Assembly: GCA_020025345.1 (NCBI GenBank)
Contig: JAHHSH010000004.1
Coordinates: forward strand, 1-49,011
DNA length: 49,011 nt
From: Oscillospiraceae bacterium
GTDB taxonomy: Bacteria; Bacillota; Clostridia; Oscillospirales; Oscillospiraceae
Direction: 5' to 3'
The notes beneath the pieces were generated by a model. The model was not told the origin of the DNA, ran no database searches, and worked only from the letters and a program-made list of their open reading frames with translations. How positions within the stretch are numbered: position 1 is the first letter of the stretch; every line of letters starts with the position of its first letter. The position numbers and the translations under genes are program-made. Positions 1-7,950 of this stretch are shown piece after piece.

Positions 1-47
1 GGATATTGGAAGTTACACCTGAATCGTGTATCACAAGGTACACCATA

Positions 48-92
48 CTCCTAAGCGGTAGGCCGCTGGTTCGAATCCAGTTCGGGGTGCCA
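48..92 (+). tRNA. 3' fragment of tRNA-Arg(CCU), probable integration (att) site
   Basis: The sequence reads as the 3' half of a tRNA: a seven-base anticodon loop CTCCTAA (48-54, anticodon CCT), a five-base stem strand GCGGT, a five-base variable loop, a T-arm with TTCGAAT flanked by GCTGG and CCAGT, a seven-base acceptor strand TCGGGGT, G73 and an encoded CCA (90-92). The 47 bases before it hold no D-arm, and CCATA (43-47) does not pair with GCGGT. The homology therefore stops at the anticodon loop, the usual crossover point for tyrosine-recombinase elements. I infer a duplicated tRNA end marking one edge of an element lying left of the window. It is not an intact tRNA. Confidence 0.65.
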
Positions 93-133
93 AAGTTAGG
101 TAAAAGTCTTACAGGCTTTTACCTAACTTTTTT
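93..133 (+). terminator. Intrinsic terminator after the tRNA fragment
   Basis: A 14-bp stem (AAGTTAGGTAAAAG at 93-106 with its complement ending at 129) with a short loop is followed by a T run. It would end rightward tRNA transcription. Confidence 0.8.
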
Positions 134-173
134 CATCGGCAAAATCGTTTGTTCTAAACTCCACTTATATAAA

Positions 174-216
174 AATACCCGGTATCTGCCGCGTGGCAGA
201 CACCGGGTATTTTTTA
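174..216 (-). terminator. Terminator of the M20 peptidase unit (bidirectional)
   Basis: A near-perfect hairpin (ATACCCGGT and TCTGCC pairing with GGCAGA and ACCGGGTAT, one mismatch) is flanked by A and T runs, so it can work on both strands. It lies 20 bases beyond the stop of the minus-strand peptidase gene. Confidence 0.85.
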
Positions 217-236
217 ATTTTCTTATAATAAGAAAA

Positions 237-1670
237 TCAGCACTTTTTCATCAAGCGGATGTAAAACTCCACCGAATGGGCCAGGCAATCCAGACGGATG
301 CGCTCATTATTGCCGTGGATGGTGCTGCGCTCCTCAGCGGTAAGATCCATAGCAGAGAAGCGATAGACATGGTTGCTGATTTCACCGTAATGGCGAGAAT
401 CGGAACACTGCACCATCAGATACGGGGAAACCACGCAGCCCTTCCAAGTCTCTGCCACAGCAGAGGCTACCTTATTCCAGCTGTCGCAGCCGGTCTCGGA
501 AATGGGGCTGGGCTCGAAGCTCTCCAGCACCTGAATCTCCACATCGCTGTCGTTGACGACCTTTTTGAGGTAGTCTTTGGCACCGGCCACGGAGTCCTCA
601 GGGTTGAGTCGCATATTGGAGATGAGGCTCGCCTGGGCGGGGATCACGTTTCTGCCCTTGCTGCCCTCCATCATGGTGAATGCAGTGGTGGTACGCACCA
701 GCGCATTGAGCTCACCGCCGCCCTTGCGGCAGATGAGATCCAGCACGGGAGCAAAGCACCACAGGTTTGCAAAAATGATCTTATAGAGGAAGGTAGAGCG
801 TCTGCCCAGCGTATCGAACATTTCCGCCACCGGCTTGGTGATGTGCATTTTAAAGGGATGCTCCACGATTCTGCGGCAGGCGGAAGCCAGCGTGGTCACG
901 GGCGTTTTCACGGGAGGTGCGGAGGCGTGTCCACCACCGGAGCAAACCGTATACTGGACATTCATCAATCCCTTTTCCGCAATGCCGATCAGGCCGCAGG
1001 GCTCACTGACACCGGGGAACACATTTTCCACCACGGCACCGCCCTCGTCCACCACCAGAGCAGGTGTGATGTTATGCTCCCGGAAGTAATTGACGATATT
1101 GACGGCACCCATGCCGTTGACCTCCTCGCCGCCGGAGAAGGCAAAGTACATGTCATGCTCGGGTACAAAGCCCTCGCCGATCAGATGGTTGGCGCTAAAC
1201 AGCACGCCGTTGAAGGTCACCTTGGTGTCCAGAGCGCCACGGCCCCAGAGCACGCCGTCTTCAATGATGCCCTCAAAGGGGGGCTTATCCCACAGCTCCT
1301 CCTCCACGGGTACCACGTCGTAGTGGGCCATCATAACGCTGGGCTCAGCGGAGGTCTTACCCGGCCAGCGGAACAGCAGTGCCCGGTCGGGGAGCTGCTG
1401 GAACTCACAGGCTTTGAACACGTTGGGATAGAGCTCGGGCAGCATATCGATGAGCTTTTGAAATTCAGCTTCATCCTCTTTTTCACGGTCGTGATTGGAC
1501 ACGGTACGGCAGCGGAGCAGATTTTGCAGGCAGCTGACAGCAGCCTCCCGGTCAAAGTCGATTTTCTCATCAGACACCGCAGGGGCTGTCTTAGGATTGA
1601 ACAGCAGCGCCCGAATGAGAATGATCGCCAGGAACAGGAGAACCAGTCCAAGAATGATATAGCCGACCAT
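237..1670 (-). CDS. Membrane-anchored M20 family metallopeptidase (carboxypeptidase PM20D1/CPS1-like)
   Basis: The 477-aa protein starts with one hydrophobic segment (about residues 3-24), suggesting an N-terminal membrane anchor, followed by an M20 zinc peptidase domain. Metal and catalytic residues are visible: H116 and D118 in AHYDVVP, D148 in GRGALDTK, the E182/E183 pair in GGEEVNG, a DEGG motif and a late HGNNE histidine. The family hydrolyses peptides or N-acyl amino acids with a two-zinc centre; the length fits the PM20D1/CPS group. It overlaps the upstream membrane gene by one base (stop and start share position 1670) and closes a three-gene unit. A role in processing a substrate moved by the two upstream membrane proteins is inferred from this coupling only. 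Confidence 0.9.
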   Translation of the reverse strand: MVGYIILGLVLLFLAIILIRALLFNPKTAPAVSDEKIDFDREAAVSCLQNLLRCRTVSNHDREKEDEAEFQKLIDMLPELYPNVFKACEFQQLPDRALLFRWPGKTSAEPSVMMAHYDVVPVEEELWDKPPFEGIIEDGVLWGRGALDTKVTFNGVLFSANHLIGEGFVPEHDMYFAFSGGEEVNGMGAVNIVNYFREHNITPALVVDEGGAVVENVFPGVSEPCGLIGIAEKGLMNVQYTVCSGGGHASAPPVKTPVTTLASACRRIVEHPFKMHITKPVAEMFDTLGRRSTFLYKIIFANLWCFAPVLDLICRKGGGELNALVRTTTAFTMMEGSKGRNVIPAQASLISNMRLNPEDSVAGAKDYLKKVVNDSDVEIQVLESFEPSPISETGCDSWNKVASAVAETWKGCVVSPYLMVQCSDSRHYGEISNHVYRFSAMDLTAEERSTIHGNNERIRLDCLAHSVEFYIRLMKKC

Positions 1671-2335
1671 TACAAAACACCTCTCTTATATAGAATTCTG
1701 GAAACAGCAATGGTGAATACCACACCCACAGGCACCATGATACCCACCGTACCCGCGTTGAGGGCGGGAACAAAGATAAACAGAACCAGCATCAGAACAA
1801 TGGGGGCAATGGAGATCTTCCAGTTCTTCGAGATAAACACCACGCCCAGACCACCGAAGAGGGCGGGCAGCATCTGCTCGAAAGCCGGAGCCAGCACGGG
1901 AGCTTCCAGCACAGGGGTCAGCGGGACGATCAAGATCACGCCGATGATGATAATAATGGTGGTCACGATGCTGGAGGTGGCAATGGCGATGGTGGAGATC
2001 AGCTCTCCCTCCTCGCTGTTGATGCTGACATCATTCTGCTCCAGCGCGTTGAGCGCACAGGGCAGCTTCAAGTTAGAGATATTGCCGGTGACGAAGCTCA
2101 GATAAGAGCCGCCGGCGCCCAGCATAGGCACAAAGGTCAACGTTTCAATAAAGCCCACCGCCCAGTACATGGGGGCTGTAGCGATCAGGCCCATGACCAG
2201 TGCGTGCCAGTCGGGAGCTGCGTTGAAAATAACGGCCACCACCACAGGGAAGGCCAGCAGGAGAACTGCCACAGACAGGTTCCAGATCCGTCCGTCTCTG
2301 TGGACAGAGTCGATGTAACTAAGATTCTTTTTCAT
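1670..2335 (-). CDS. Polytopic membrane protein, subunit of a putative two-component permease
   Basis: The 221-aa protein has about five to six hydrophobic segments (roughly 20-37, 44-70, 115-140, 155-168, 173-190, 194-214) and no recognisable soluble domain. I do not recognise the family with certainty. It lies 12 bases after the 2348-3100 membrane gene and is translationally coupled to the M20 peptidase, an arrangement that suggests two half-size permease subunits plus a cytoplasmic or membrane-bound hydrolase. A polar stretch with acidic residues (about 96-112) precedes the long third hydrophobic block. Start is the ATG beginning MKKNLSYID, with a GGAGGGAAAA ribosome site in front. The transported substrate cannot be read from the sequence; peptides or acylated amino acids would match the neighbour. 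Confidence 0.7.
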   Translation of the reverse strand: MKKNLSYIDSVHRDGRIWNLSVAVLLLAFPVVVAVIFNAAPDWHALVMGLIATAPMYWAVGFIETLTFVPMLGAGGSYLSFVTGNISNLKLPCALNALEQNDVSINSEEGELISTIAIATSSIVTTIIIIIGVILIVPLTPVLEAPVLAPAFEQMLPALFGGLGVVFISKNWKISIAPIVLMLVLFIFVPALNAGTVGIMVPVGVVFTIAVSRILYKRGVL

Positions 2336-2347
2336 TATTTTCCCTCC

Positions 2348-3100
2348 TCAGCTGAGCCACGCCGTAATGGGGATGGCAGCAGCCATGCCGGCCACAAGGC
2401 TGATGGGCAGTGCATAGTCACCCATCCACTTCCAGTTGAACTTCTTGAGTGCCAGACCACACAGGGCCATGACAACAGCAGAAGATGCCATAACACACAC
2501 GGGGATCAATCCGGATGTGGGGGAATAGGCATCACTGGGGATCCAGAGTCGGGAAAAGTCGCAGAACACATAGCCCAAAAAGGCGGAGATCATACCGATA
2601 AACATGGCGTTGTTCAGAACATCCGCCCACTTGGCATCACGGTTCTCCAGACTGTGCATACCGTTGAGCAGCTTCTTGCCGATGAGGGGCACCAGCCAGA
2701 TACCCAGCAGGATGCTGATGGTCATGACCAGCGAGATGTTGACAAACTGCTGCGCCGTCAGTGCATTGATCTTGCCCAGTGTAAGGCCCATGGCGCTGAC
2801 AGCGTTCTCTGCGGCGATGGTCTCATAGCTGAGAGAGCCTACCACGCTCAGACGCAGCCAGGGCAGGGGCACGCCAAGGCTTTTGGAAAGGGCGATGACG
2901 CTGATGACGATGGCCACAGCCGGAGCGATGGTGAACACCGCGGCGGTTCGTATGGTCTTTTTAATTTTTTTCTGATCCATTCCGATGGCTTTGCTCCTGC
3001 GCAGAGCTTTCACCAGGAAATAGATGGATTGCCCAAGCACTGCGGCAATCAAAATGCCCGCAAGAACAAAGAGCAAAGGGTGATTTACATGAAACTCCAA
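2348..3100 (-). CDS. Polytopic membrane protein, possibly DUF5058-like permease subunit
   Basis: The 250-aa protein begins at a TTG codon (MEFHVNHPLLF), chosen because AAAGGAGG sits eight bases upstream; the open frame extends further but without a ribosome site. About six hydrophobic segments are seen (9-29, 54-72, 115-140, 160-180, 195-215, 225-245), with a basic cytoplasmic loop rich in lysine and arginine near 34-50. The overall pattern recalls the DUF5058 group of Firmicutes membrane proteins, but that assignment is from memory and unverified. It is the first gene of the permease-permease-M20 peptidase unit. No promoter could be fixed in the AT-rich 170 bases upstream. Confidence 0.65.
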   Translation of the reverse strand: MEFHVNHPLLFVLAGILIAAVLGQSIYFLVKALRRSKAIGMDQKKIKKTIRTAAVFTIAPAVAIVISVIALSKSLGVPLPWLRLSVVGSLSYETIAAENAVSAMGLTLGKINALTAQQFVNISLVMTISILLGIWLVPLIGKKLLNGMHSLENRDAKWADVLNNAMFIGMISAFLGYVFCDFSRLWIPSDAYSPTSGLIPVCVMASSAVVMALCGLALKKFNWKWMGDYALPISLVAGMAAAIPITAWLS

Positions 3101-3263
3101 GAAAGACTCCTCCTTTACATAGTGTTTCGATTGTACCATGTACGCGCATAAGGTGCAAGGCAAATGACAAATTATGAAGACAAATGTTCCATTTTGACGG
3201 GCAAAATCCCCCGGCAACAAGTTTCCTCAAAATAAAATTCTTTTCGGCGGCAATGCAAAGCGC

Positions 3264-3303
3264 CAAAAATAAGGCCTGACGCTGTGCAGCGTCAGGCCTT
3301 ATT
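3264..3303 (-). terminator. Intrinsic terminator of the hydrolase/pseudogene unit
   Basis: A perfect 16-bp stem (AATAAGGCCTGACGCT with its complement) and a GTGC loop are followed on the minus strand by TTTTTGG. It lies inside the degenerate 3' end of the pseudogene. Confidence 0.85.
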
Positions 3304-3708
3304 GGGGGTTCCATTTTTTCGTGTCGATTGGGATTTGCGGGACTTTGTGCCATCCGAATCGACCTCCTGCAACAAGATCAGCTCCGGATCAGCCGCCTTG
3401 ATTGCAGCTAGGGCGTCTCCGACATTCTCCCAAGCGACCTCCGGCGAACGCGCTCTGCTCTCCTTGCCGCCGTCCATGGAGAAACTAAAATCATCACTAT
3501 ATGCATTAAATCAGACATTATATGATGTAAAATAGTGCTTCTGCCCATTTTCGATGGACTGCGCCGACACGGACGATGCTTCCGGATTGATCTTGTCCTC
3601 CAGCCGCTCATAGGCGAGGAAGGGATCGGCAACATATGCCGCCGCGGCAATCAGCAAGACCAGCAGGACAATCCAAATGATTGTAACAACTATTTTTTCA
3701 TCCGCCAA
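3292..3708 (-). pseudogene. Decayed endonuclease/exonuclease/phosphatase-family gene
   Basis: The 5' part encodes a signal-anchor protein (MADEKIVVTIIWIV...) reaching FTSYNV, where an in-frame TGA interrupts. The same frame continues after the stop as FNAYSDDFSF, MDGGKESRA and LLQEVDSDGTKS. Those blocks match the beginning of the EEP (DNase I-like) fold in clostridial secreted or membrane-bound EEP proteins, where a glycine normally follows the YNV, so GGA to TGA is the likely lesion. After VDSDGTKS the sequence turns into unrelated residues and ends inside a terminator, so about two thirds of a roughly 350-aa family are missing. It lies 18 bases downstream of the alpha/beta hydrolase and was probably cotranscribed with it. 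Confidence 0.75.
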
Positions 3709-3726
3709 TGGTTCGTTGTCTACCTC

Positions 3727-4674
3727 CTATAGAGATTTTCTATCCTTCAGATGCGCGTCGAGCCACAGCAGTACATCTTTATATATGATCCTGTTTTCTT
3801 TCTCGTTGAGGATCTCATGCCGGAGCTTGGGGTACAGCTTCATCTGGACATCCCCGACACCGGACTCTTTGAATCGGGCGCAGGCTTTTCGCACACCCTT
3901 GCCCATATCCCCCACCGGGTCGTCATTACCGGAAATGAACAGCACCGGCGCATTTTTATCCATCTTCGCGATATTGCTCTTCTTCGTGATATAGCCAAGG
4001 CCCTCAAACATATCCCGGAACAGCCCCAGCGTCGTTTGGCCGCCGCACAGCGGATCTGCCAGATACGCGTCCACATTCTCTGCATTGTATGAGCCCCAAT
4101 CGAAGGTGGTGCGGTTCGGCGCAAACTTTTTATTGTAATTGCCAAACGCCATCTTATCCATGAAGGGACTGTACGCTGCCTTTCCGTGTTTTCGGATTTT
4201 ACAATTTGCCAAGAACATTCCGCTGCGGATCGTCATTGCTCCGGGATGGCCTGTTCCGCACAGGATATACCCATCGTAGCTGCCCGGATGCAGGATCATA
4301 TGGCTTCTGGTCAAAAAAGAGCCCATGGAATGCCCAAAGAGATAGGTCGGCAGCTGGGGGAATCGCTCTTCGATGATCTTTCGCAGCTCCTCGAGATCCT
4401 CCACCACATTCCACCAGCCGTCCTCTTCTCCCAGATACACCATCGGGCGATCCGGGATCAGCGACTTTCCGTGTCCGAGATGATCATCGGCAAAAACCGC
4501 AAAGCCATTTTCACACAAAAACTCCGCGAAGGGTTCATATCTTTTTCCGTACTCAGCAACGCCGTGGGCGATCTGAATCACACCCCGGATCGCTCCATCC
4601 GAGGGCAGCCACTGGTTTACATGGATCTGTGTCAGCCCACTGCGGGACGGAAAGAAAAATTCACTATACTCCAT
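3727..4674 (-). CDS. Alpha/beta hydrolase, monoacylglycerol lipase/lysophospholipase type
   Basis: The 315-aa single-domain protein shows the alpha/beta hydrolase pattern: oxyanion HG at 38-39 (AHGVAEYG), the nucleophile elbow GHSMGS with S116, an acidic candidate D251/D252 in SGNDDPVG, and H286 in LRHEILNE. This layout is typical of the PldB/MGLL-like hydrolases (serine aminopeptidase S33 fold), which cleave monoacylglycerols or lysophospholipids. No signal peptide is seen, so it should be cytoplasmic. Start ATG (MEYSEFFFPS) is preceded by AAGGAG. The only downstream partner is the broken EEP gene, so the pair may once have been a two-gene unit. Confidence 0.85.
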   Translation of the reverse strand: MEYSEFFFPSRSGLTQIHVNQWLPSDGAIRGVIQIAHGVAEYGKRYEPFAEFLCENGFAVFADDHLGHGKSLIPDRPMVYLGEEDGWWNVVEDLEELRKIIEERFPQLPTYLFGHSMGSFLTRSHMILHPGSYDGYILCGTGHPGAMTIRSGMFLANCKIRKHGKAAYSPFMDKMAFGNYNKKFAPNRTTFDWGSYNAENVDAYLADPLCGGQTTLGLFRDMFEGLGYITKKSNIAKMDKNAPVLFISGNDDPVGDMGKGVRKACARFKESGVGDVQMKLYPKLRHEILNEKENRIIYKDVLLWLDAHLKDRKSL

Positions 4675-4702
4675 AACGAGTTCTCCTTAAAGATGATCTT
4701 AT

Positions 4703-4741
4703 AAAAATGGCCTGCAGCAGCATTGCATACAGGCCATTTTA
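4703..4741 (-). terminator. Terminator of the gldA-dhaKL operon
   Basis: An 11-bp stem (AAAATGGCCTG with CAGGCCATTTT) and a 15-base loop end in a T run on the minus strand. It lies 40 bases beyond the dhaKL stop. Confidence 0.75.
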
Positions 4742-4782
4742 CGAGTTAGTTTCATATCTGCACTTGCACTGGGGGTTCCGTT

Positions 4783-6558
4783 TTATTTATCCTCAGAAAC
4801 ATAGCACATACTATCCGCAAGGTGACTGAATACCACGCCCAAGGCATGGGCACCGGCGTCCGGATAGCCAAGACTACGTTCGCCCACCGTTCCTGCACGG
4901 CCCATGCGTGCCACGATGTCCTTGGTCTTTTCCGCGCCGCTTGCCGCCGCCTTTGCCGCAAGATGAAGTGCAGATTCCACAGATACCTCCACAGCTGCAC
5001 TGTCGGTAAGGCTCTGTGCACAGGGGATCAGCGCATCCATCAGCGTCTTGTCGCCCACCTGTGCGCCCCGTCCGAAGGAGCGCTCACCGGTGCGATAGAC
5101 GCCGTCCGCCGCCGCCTGCACCATACCTGCAAACTCGCTCATATCCAGCACTTCCCTTTTCCCCGCAAACCGGGACGCCGCGCGGAAGGCGCTGCCCCAG
5201 ATGGGGCCGGAGGCGCCGCCGCAATGCTCCATGATGATCATGGACACACTGTCGAGGAATTCGCCGATGGTATGGCTGTGGTCAGCCATGATTTCCTGCC
5301 ACTCCGTTTTCAGCTGCCGGAAGCCCTTGGCGACGCTCATGCCGAAGTCGCCGTCACCGGCATAGGAATCCAGCTCGCAGAAGGGAACCTCGTTTTGAAT
5401 GATCGTCTCACTCATATCATCCACCATGTACATGATATTTTCCTTGGTGATACGATTATTCTTAATCTGCTTCCAGTCCTTCGGAGACTCCTTGGTATAG
5501 GAAACTTCCGCTGTATTTTCCACCGTCTTCTCCTCGGCCATCTCCATATTGGGAAGCTGCGGGCCGTCAATCGTCAGGGCAGGGGCGCAGCAGGGATCGT
5601 TCAGCAGCTCTCTGCGCTGCCGGTTCAGCCCCATGATGGACACGGACGCGCCGGCCATGTCGATGCTGGTCAGATAATTGCCCACCAGCATCCGCTGCAC
5701 GTTGCAGCTGCGGCTCTTCAGCACCTTGGCAACGCTGTTTGCCAGAAGATACAGCTCCTGCAGCGGGGTTCCGCCGAAGCCGTTGATCAAAACGGCGATG
5801 CCCTCCGGGCGACCTTCCTCCGGCAGCTCCTGCAGCAGTGCATCCACCATCCGCTCTGCCAGCTCATCCGCCGCAGCCACCTTCTCCCGGCGCACACCGG
5901 GCTCGCCGTGGATGCCGACGCCGAACTCCATCTCATCCTCGCCCAGCGTAAAGGTAGGCGTTCCCTTGGCGGGTACGGTGCAGGAGGTCAGCGCAAAGCC
6001 GAGGCTCTTCACGTTTTTCACAGCGTCCTCTGCAACGGCTTTGACTTCCTGCAGACTCATCCCCCGCTGGGCCGCAGCACCGGCGATTTTGTGGACGAGA
6101 ACCGTTCCGGCAACGCCGCGCCTACCCACCGTATAGAGGCTGTCCTGCACGGCAATATCGTCGTCTACGCGCACATAATCCACAGCAATGCCGTCCTCGG
6201 CAGCCAGTGCCATGGCATTGGTGAAGTTCATCATGTCGCCGCTGTAGTTCTTAATGATCAGCAGCGTACCCTTCTCGCTCCGGGTCTCGCGGATAGCGCG
6301 ATACACCTGAATCTGGGAGGGGGATGCAAAGACGTCACCGCAGACAGCCGCATCCAGAAGGCCCTCTCCCACATACCCGGCGTGGGCCGGTTCATGGCCG
6401 CTGCCTCCGCCGCAAATCAGCGTGACCTTCTCCGGGTCGATCTTCTTTTTATGGATGACATGATACTTTTCATCCAGCGTTACGTTGGGGTGCGCCATGG
6501 CAAAACCATGACACATTTCAGAAACAACCGTCTCCGGCGTGTTGATGATCTTTTTCAT
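4783..6558 (-). CDS. dhaK: Dihydroxyacetone kinase, DhaK-DhaL fusion (ATP-dependent type)
   Basis: The 591-aa protein joins DhaK (about 1-335) and DhaL (about 370-585) through a charged linker (340-365). In DhaK the glycine-rich CGGGSGHEPAH loop (49-59) and H217 in GIHGEPG, the histidine that binds dihydroxyacetone covalently, are present. In DhaL the Mg-ATP acidic motif is DSYAGDGDFG (397-406), followed by a GGASGPIWG block. A fused K-L chain is the layout of ATP-dependent kinases rather than separate PTS-dependent DhaK, DhaL and DhaM; no dhaM is nearby. The product would be dihydroxyacetone phosphate. It follows gldA by 11 bases, so the two genes form a glycerol to DHA to DHAP route. The ATG start (MKKIINTPET) is preceded by AAGGGAGG. 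Confidence 0.93.
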   Translation of the reverse strand: MKKIINTPETVVSEMCHGFAMAHPNVTLDEKYHVIHKKKIDPEKVTLICGGGSGHEPAHAGYVGEGLLDAAVCGDVFASPSQIQVYRAIRETRSEKGTLLIIKNYSGDMMNFTNAMALAAEDGIAVDYVRVDDDIAVQDSLYTVGRRGVAGTVLVHKIAGAAAQRGMSLQEVKAVAEDAVKNVKSLGFALTSCTVPAKGTPTFTLGEDEMEFGVGIHGEPGVRREKVAAADELAERMVDALLQELPEEGRPEGIAVLINGFGGTPLQELYLLANSVAKVLKSRSCNVQRMLVGNYLTSIDMAGASVSIMGLNRQRRELLNDPCCAPALTIDGPQLPNMEMAEEKTVENTAEVSYTKESPKDWKQIKNNRITKENIMYMVDDMSETIIQNEVPFCELDSYAGDGDFGMSVAKGFRQLKTEWQEIMADHSHTIGEFLDSVSMIIMEHCGGASGPIWGSAFRAASRFAGKREVLDMSEFAGMVQAAADGVYRTGERSFGRGAQVGDKTLMDALIPCAQSLTDSAAVEVSVESALHLAAKAAASGAEKTKDIVARMGRAGTVGERSLGYPDAGAHALGVVFSHLADSMCYVSEDK

Positions 6559-6569
6559 GATAGCCTCCC

Positions 6570-7691
6570 TTATTTATAGGACTTACCCATTTCGTCAGCT
6601 GCGCGGATGGCAGAAGCGACGCTCTCCACCGTGATGGGGAAGGGCATGGAGTAGACAGACTCCTCCGGAATGCAGGTCTTTTTAGCAACCGCCAGCAGCT
6701 CTTCATCGCTGATTTCCGGAACGCCGATGTCTGCCAGACACACGGGCAGGCCGACCTCCAGATTGAACTTGATGACCGTCTCGATCTCTTCCATGGGCGC
6801 ATTTTCCAGCACCAGCTGTGCAATCGTGCCGAAGGAGACCTTCTCACCGTGGAAAGAATGGTGGGTGCCGGGCAGCATGGACAGTCCGTCATGGATGGCA
6901 TGAGCCGCTGCAAGGCCTGCACTCTCAAAGCCAAGGCCGGAGAGCAGGATGTTGGCCTCCACAATATTCTCCAGAGCAGGCGTAACCACATTGTGATCGC
7001 AGGCGATCTTTGCCTTCACGCCGTCTTCCAGCAGTGTCTCATAGCACAGCTTTGCCAGAGCAAGGGCAGCTTTCGTGCCTTTTGCGCCTTCGCAGACGTC
7101 CTCCCGGACGCCGCAGGGCAGGCCGGCATTGACATTAGAGAAGGATCTGGCCGATGCACGAGCTTCAAACCAGGTGGACATGGCATCACCCATGCCGGAG
7201 ACCAGGAAACGCGTCGGTGCCTTGGCGATGCAGGTGGTATCCACCAGCACGACGCTGGGGCTGGCCTTAAAATAGGCGTAGTCGTCAAACTCTCCGCTCT
7301 CGGTATACATGACCGCAGAATGGCTGGTGGGTGCATCCGTTGCTGCGATGGTGGGGACGGCGATCATACCCATACCCTCTGCCACGCATTTGGCGGTATC
7401 CAGTGCTCTTCCGCCGCCAAGGCCCACCGTGCAGCTGCACTTATGCTGCTTGGCAACTTCTTTCAGACGCTGGATCTCCTGCCGGGAGCACTCACCGCTG
7501 AAGGCATCCATCACGAAGGAAACGCCAAACTTTTTCTCTGTCTCCTTCAGCTTGTCCTCCACGCGCTTGATGTCATCGGGATGTGCGATCAGAAGTGCGG
7601 TATCTCCGAATGTCTTGACGAAGTAACCGAGGTTCTTGATTTCGTCCTCACCCTGTACATACTTGGTAGGACTGATAAAGGCTCTTCTCAT
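6570..7691 (-). CDS. gldA: Glycerol dehydrogenase (NAD, zinc-dependent, iron-ADH fold)
   Basis: The 373-aa protein has the GldA layout: an N-terminal nucleotide-binding domain with GLGGGRALDTAK (90-101) and TIAATDAPTS (114-123), and a C-terminal metal domain. The expected metal ligands are D169 (GMGDAMSTW), H264 (AAHAIHDG) and H281 (HHSFHGEK); the H264-H281 spacing equals that of the Bacillus enzyme. It oxidises glycerol to dihydroxyacetone, which the adjacent kinase phosphorylates. It is first in its operon, starts at ATG behind AAGGAGG, and faces the divergent PocR/AraC gene. A relative acting on other polyols such as 1,2-propanediol cannot be excluded. Confidence 0.9.
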   Translation of the reverse strand: MRRAFISPTKYVQGEDEIKNLGYFVKTFGDTALLIAHPDDIKRVEDKLKETEKKFGVSFVMDAFSGECSRQEIQRLKEVAKQHKCSCTVGLGGGRALDTAKCVAEGMGMIAVPTIAATDAPTSHSAVMYTESGEFDDYAYFKASPSVVLVDTTCIAKAPTRFLVSGMGDAMSTWFEARASARSFSNVNAGLPCGVREDVCEGAKGTKAALALAKLCYETLLEDGVKAKIACDHNVVTPALENIVEANILLSGLGFESAGLAAAHAIHDGLSMLPGTHHSFHGEKVSFGTIAQLVLENAPMEEIETVIKFNLEVGLPVCLADIGVPEISDEELLAVAKKTCIPEESVYSMPFPITVESVASAIRAADEMGKSYK

Positions 7692-7721
7692 TTGCTTTTC
7701 CTCCTTGCTTTATTTTGTTCT

Positions 7722-7790
7722 CTGGTATAATATTGTAGCAAGTCGATGTGGAAATAGCATCATTTTTGCATATCACGAAATTGCTATTTT
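7722..7790. promoter_or_regulatory. Divergent control region of gldA-dhaKL and the AraC regulator
   Basis: An 8-bp inverted repeat, AAATAGCA (7752-7759) and TGCTATTT (7782-7789), has centres 30 bp apart, about three helical turns, as expected for an AraC-family dimer site. A TGGTATAAT extended -10 reads rightward at 7723-7731, and the reverse strand of the same block offers TATTAT for the leftward operon. Which promoter serves which gene is inferred. The remaining bases up to 7950 are AT-rich with no further clear element. Confidence 0.5.
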
Positions 7791-7950
7791 TGTGCGCAAA
7801 ATTTTGCCATCCGCCTTCCGAAGGTCATATCTTTATCATATGTACATATTTTCGCACAATATCTTCGTCTCTTTTTAGTGCATTATGACATATATGCAAT
7901 TATGTACATACTGCACTGCACACTCATCAAATTACTATGGCGGTGAAAAT

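Noticed and set aside
6..2105. Long plus-strand open frame of 699 codons
   Set aside because: It is the mirror of the M20 peptidase and membrane genes, starts across the tRNA fragment and has no ribosome site or recognisable motifs.
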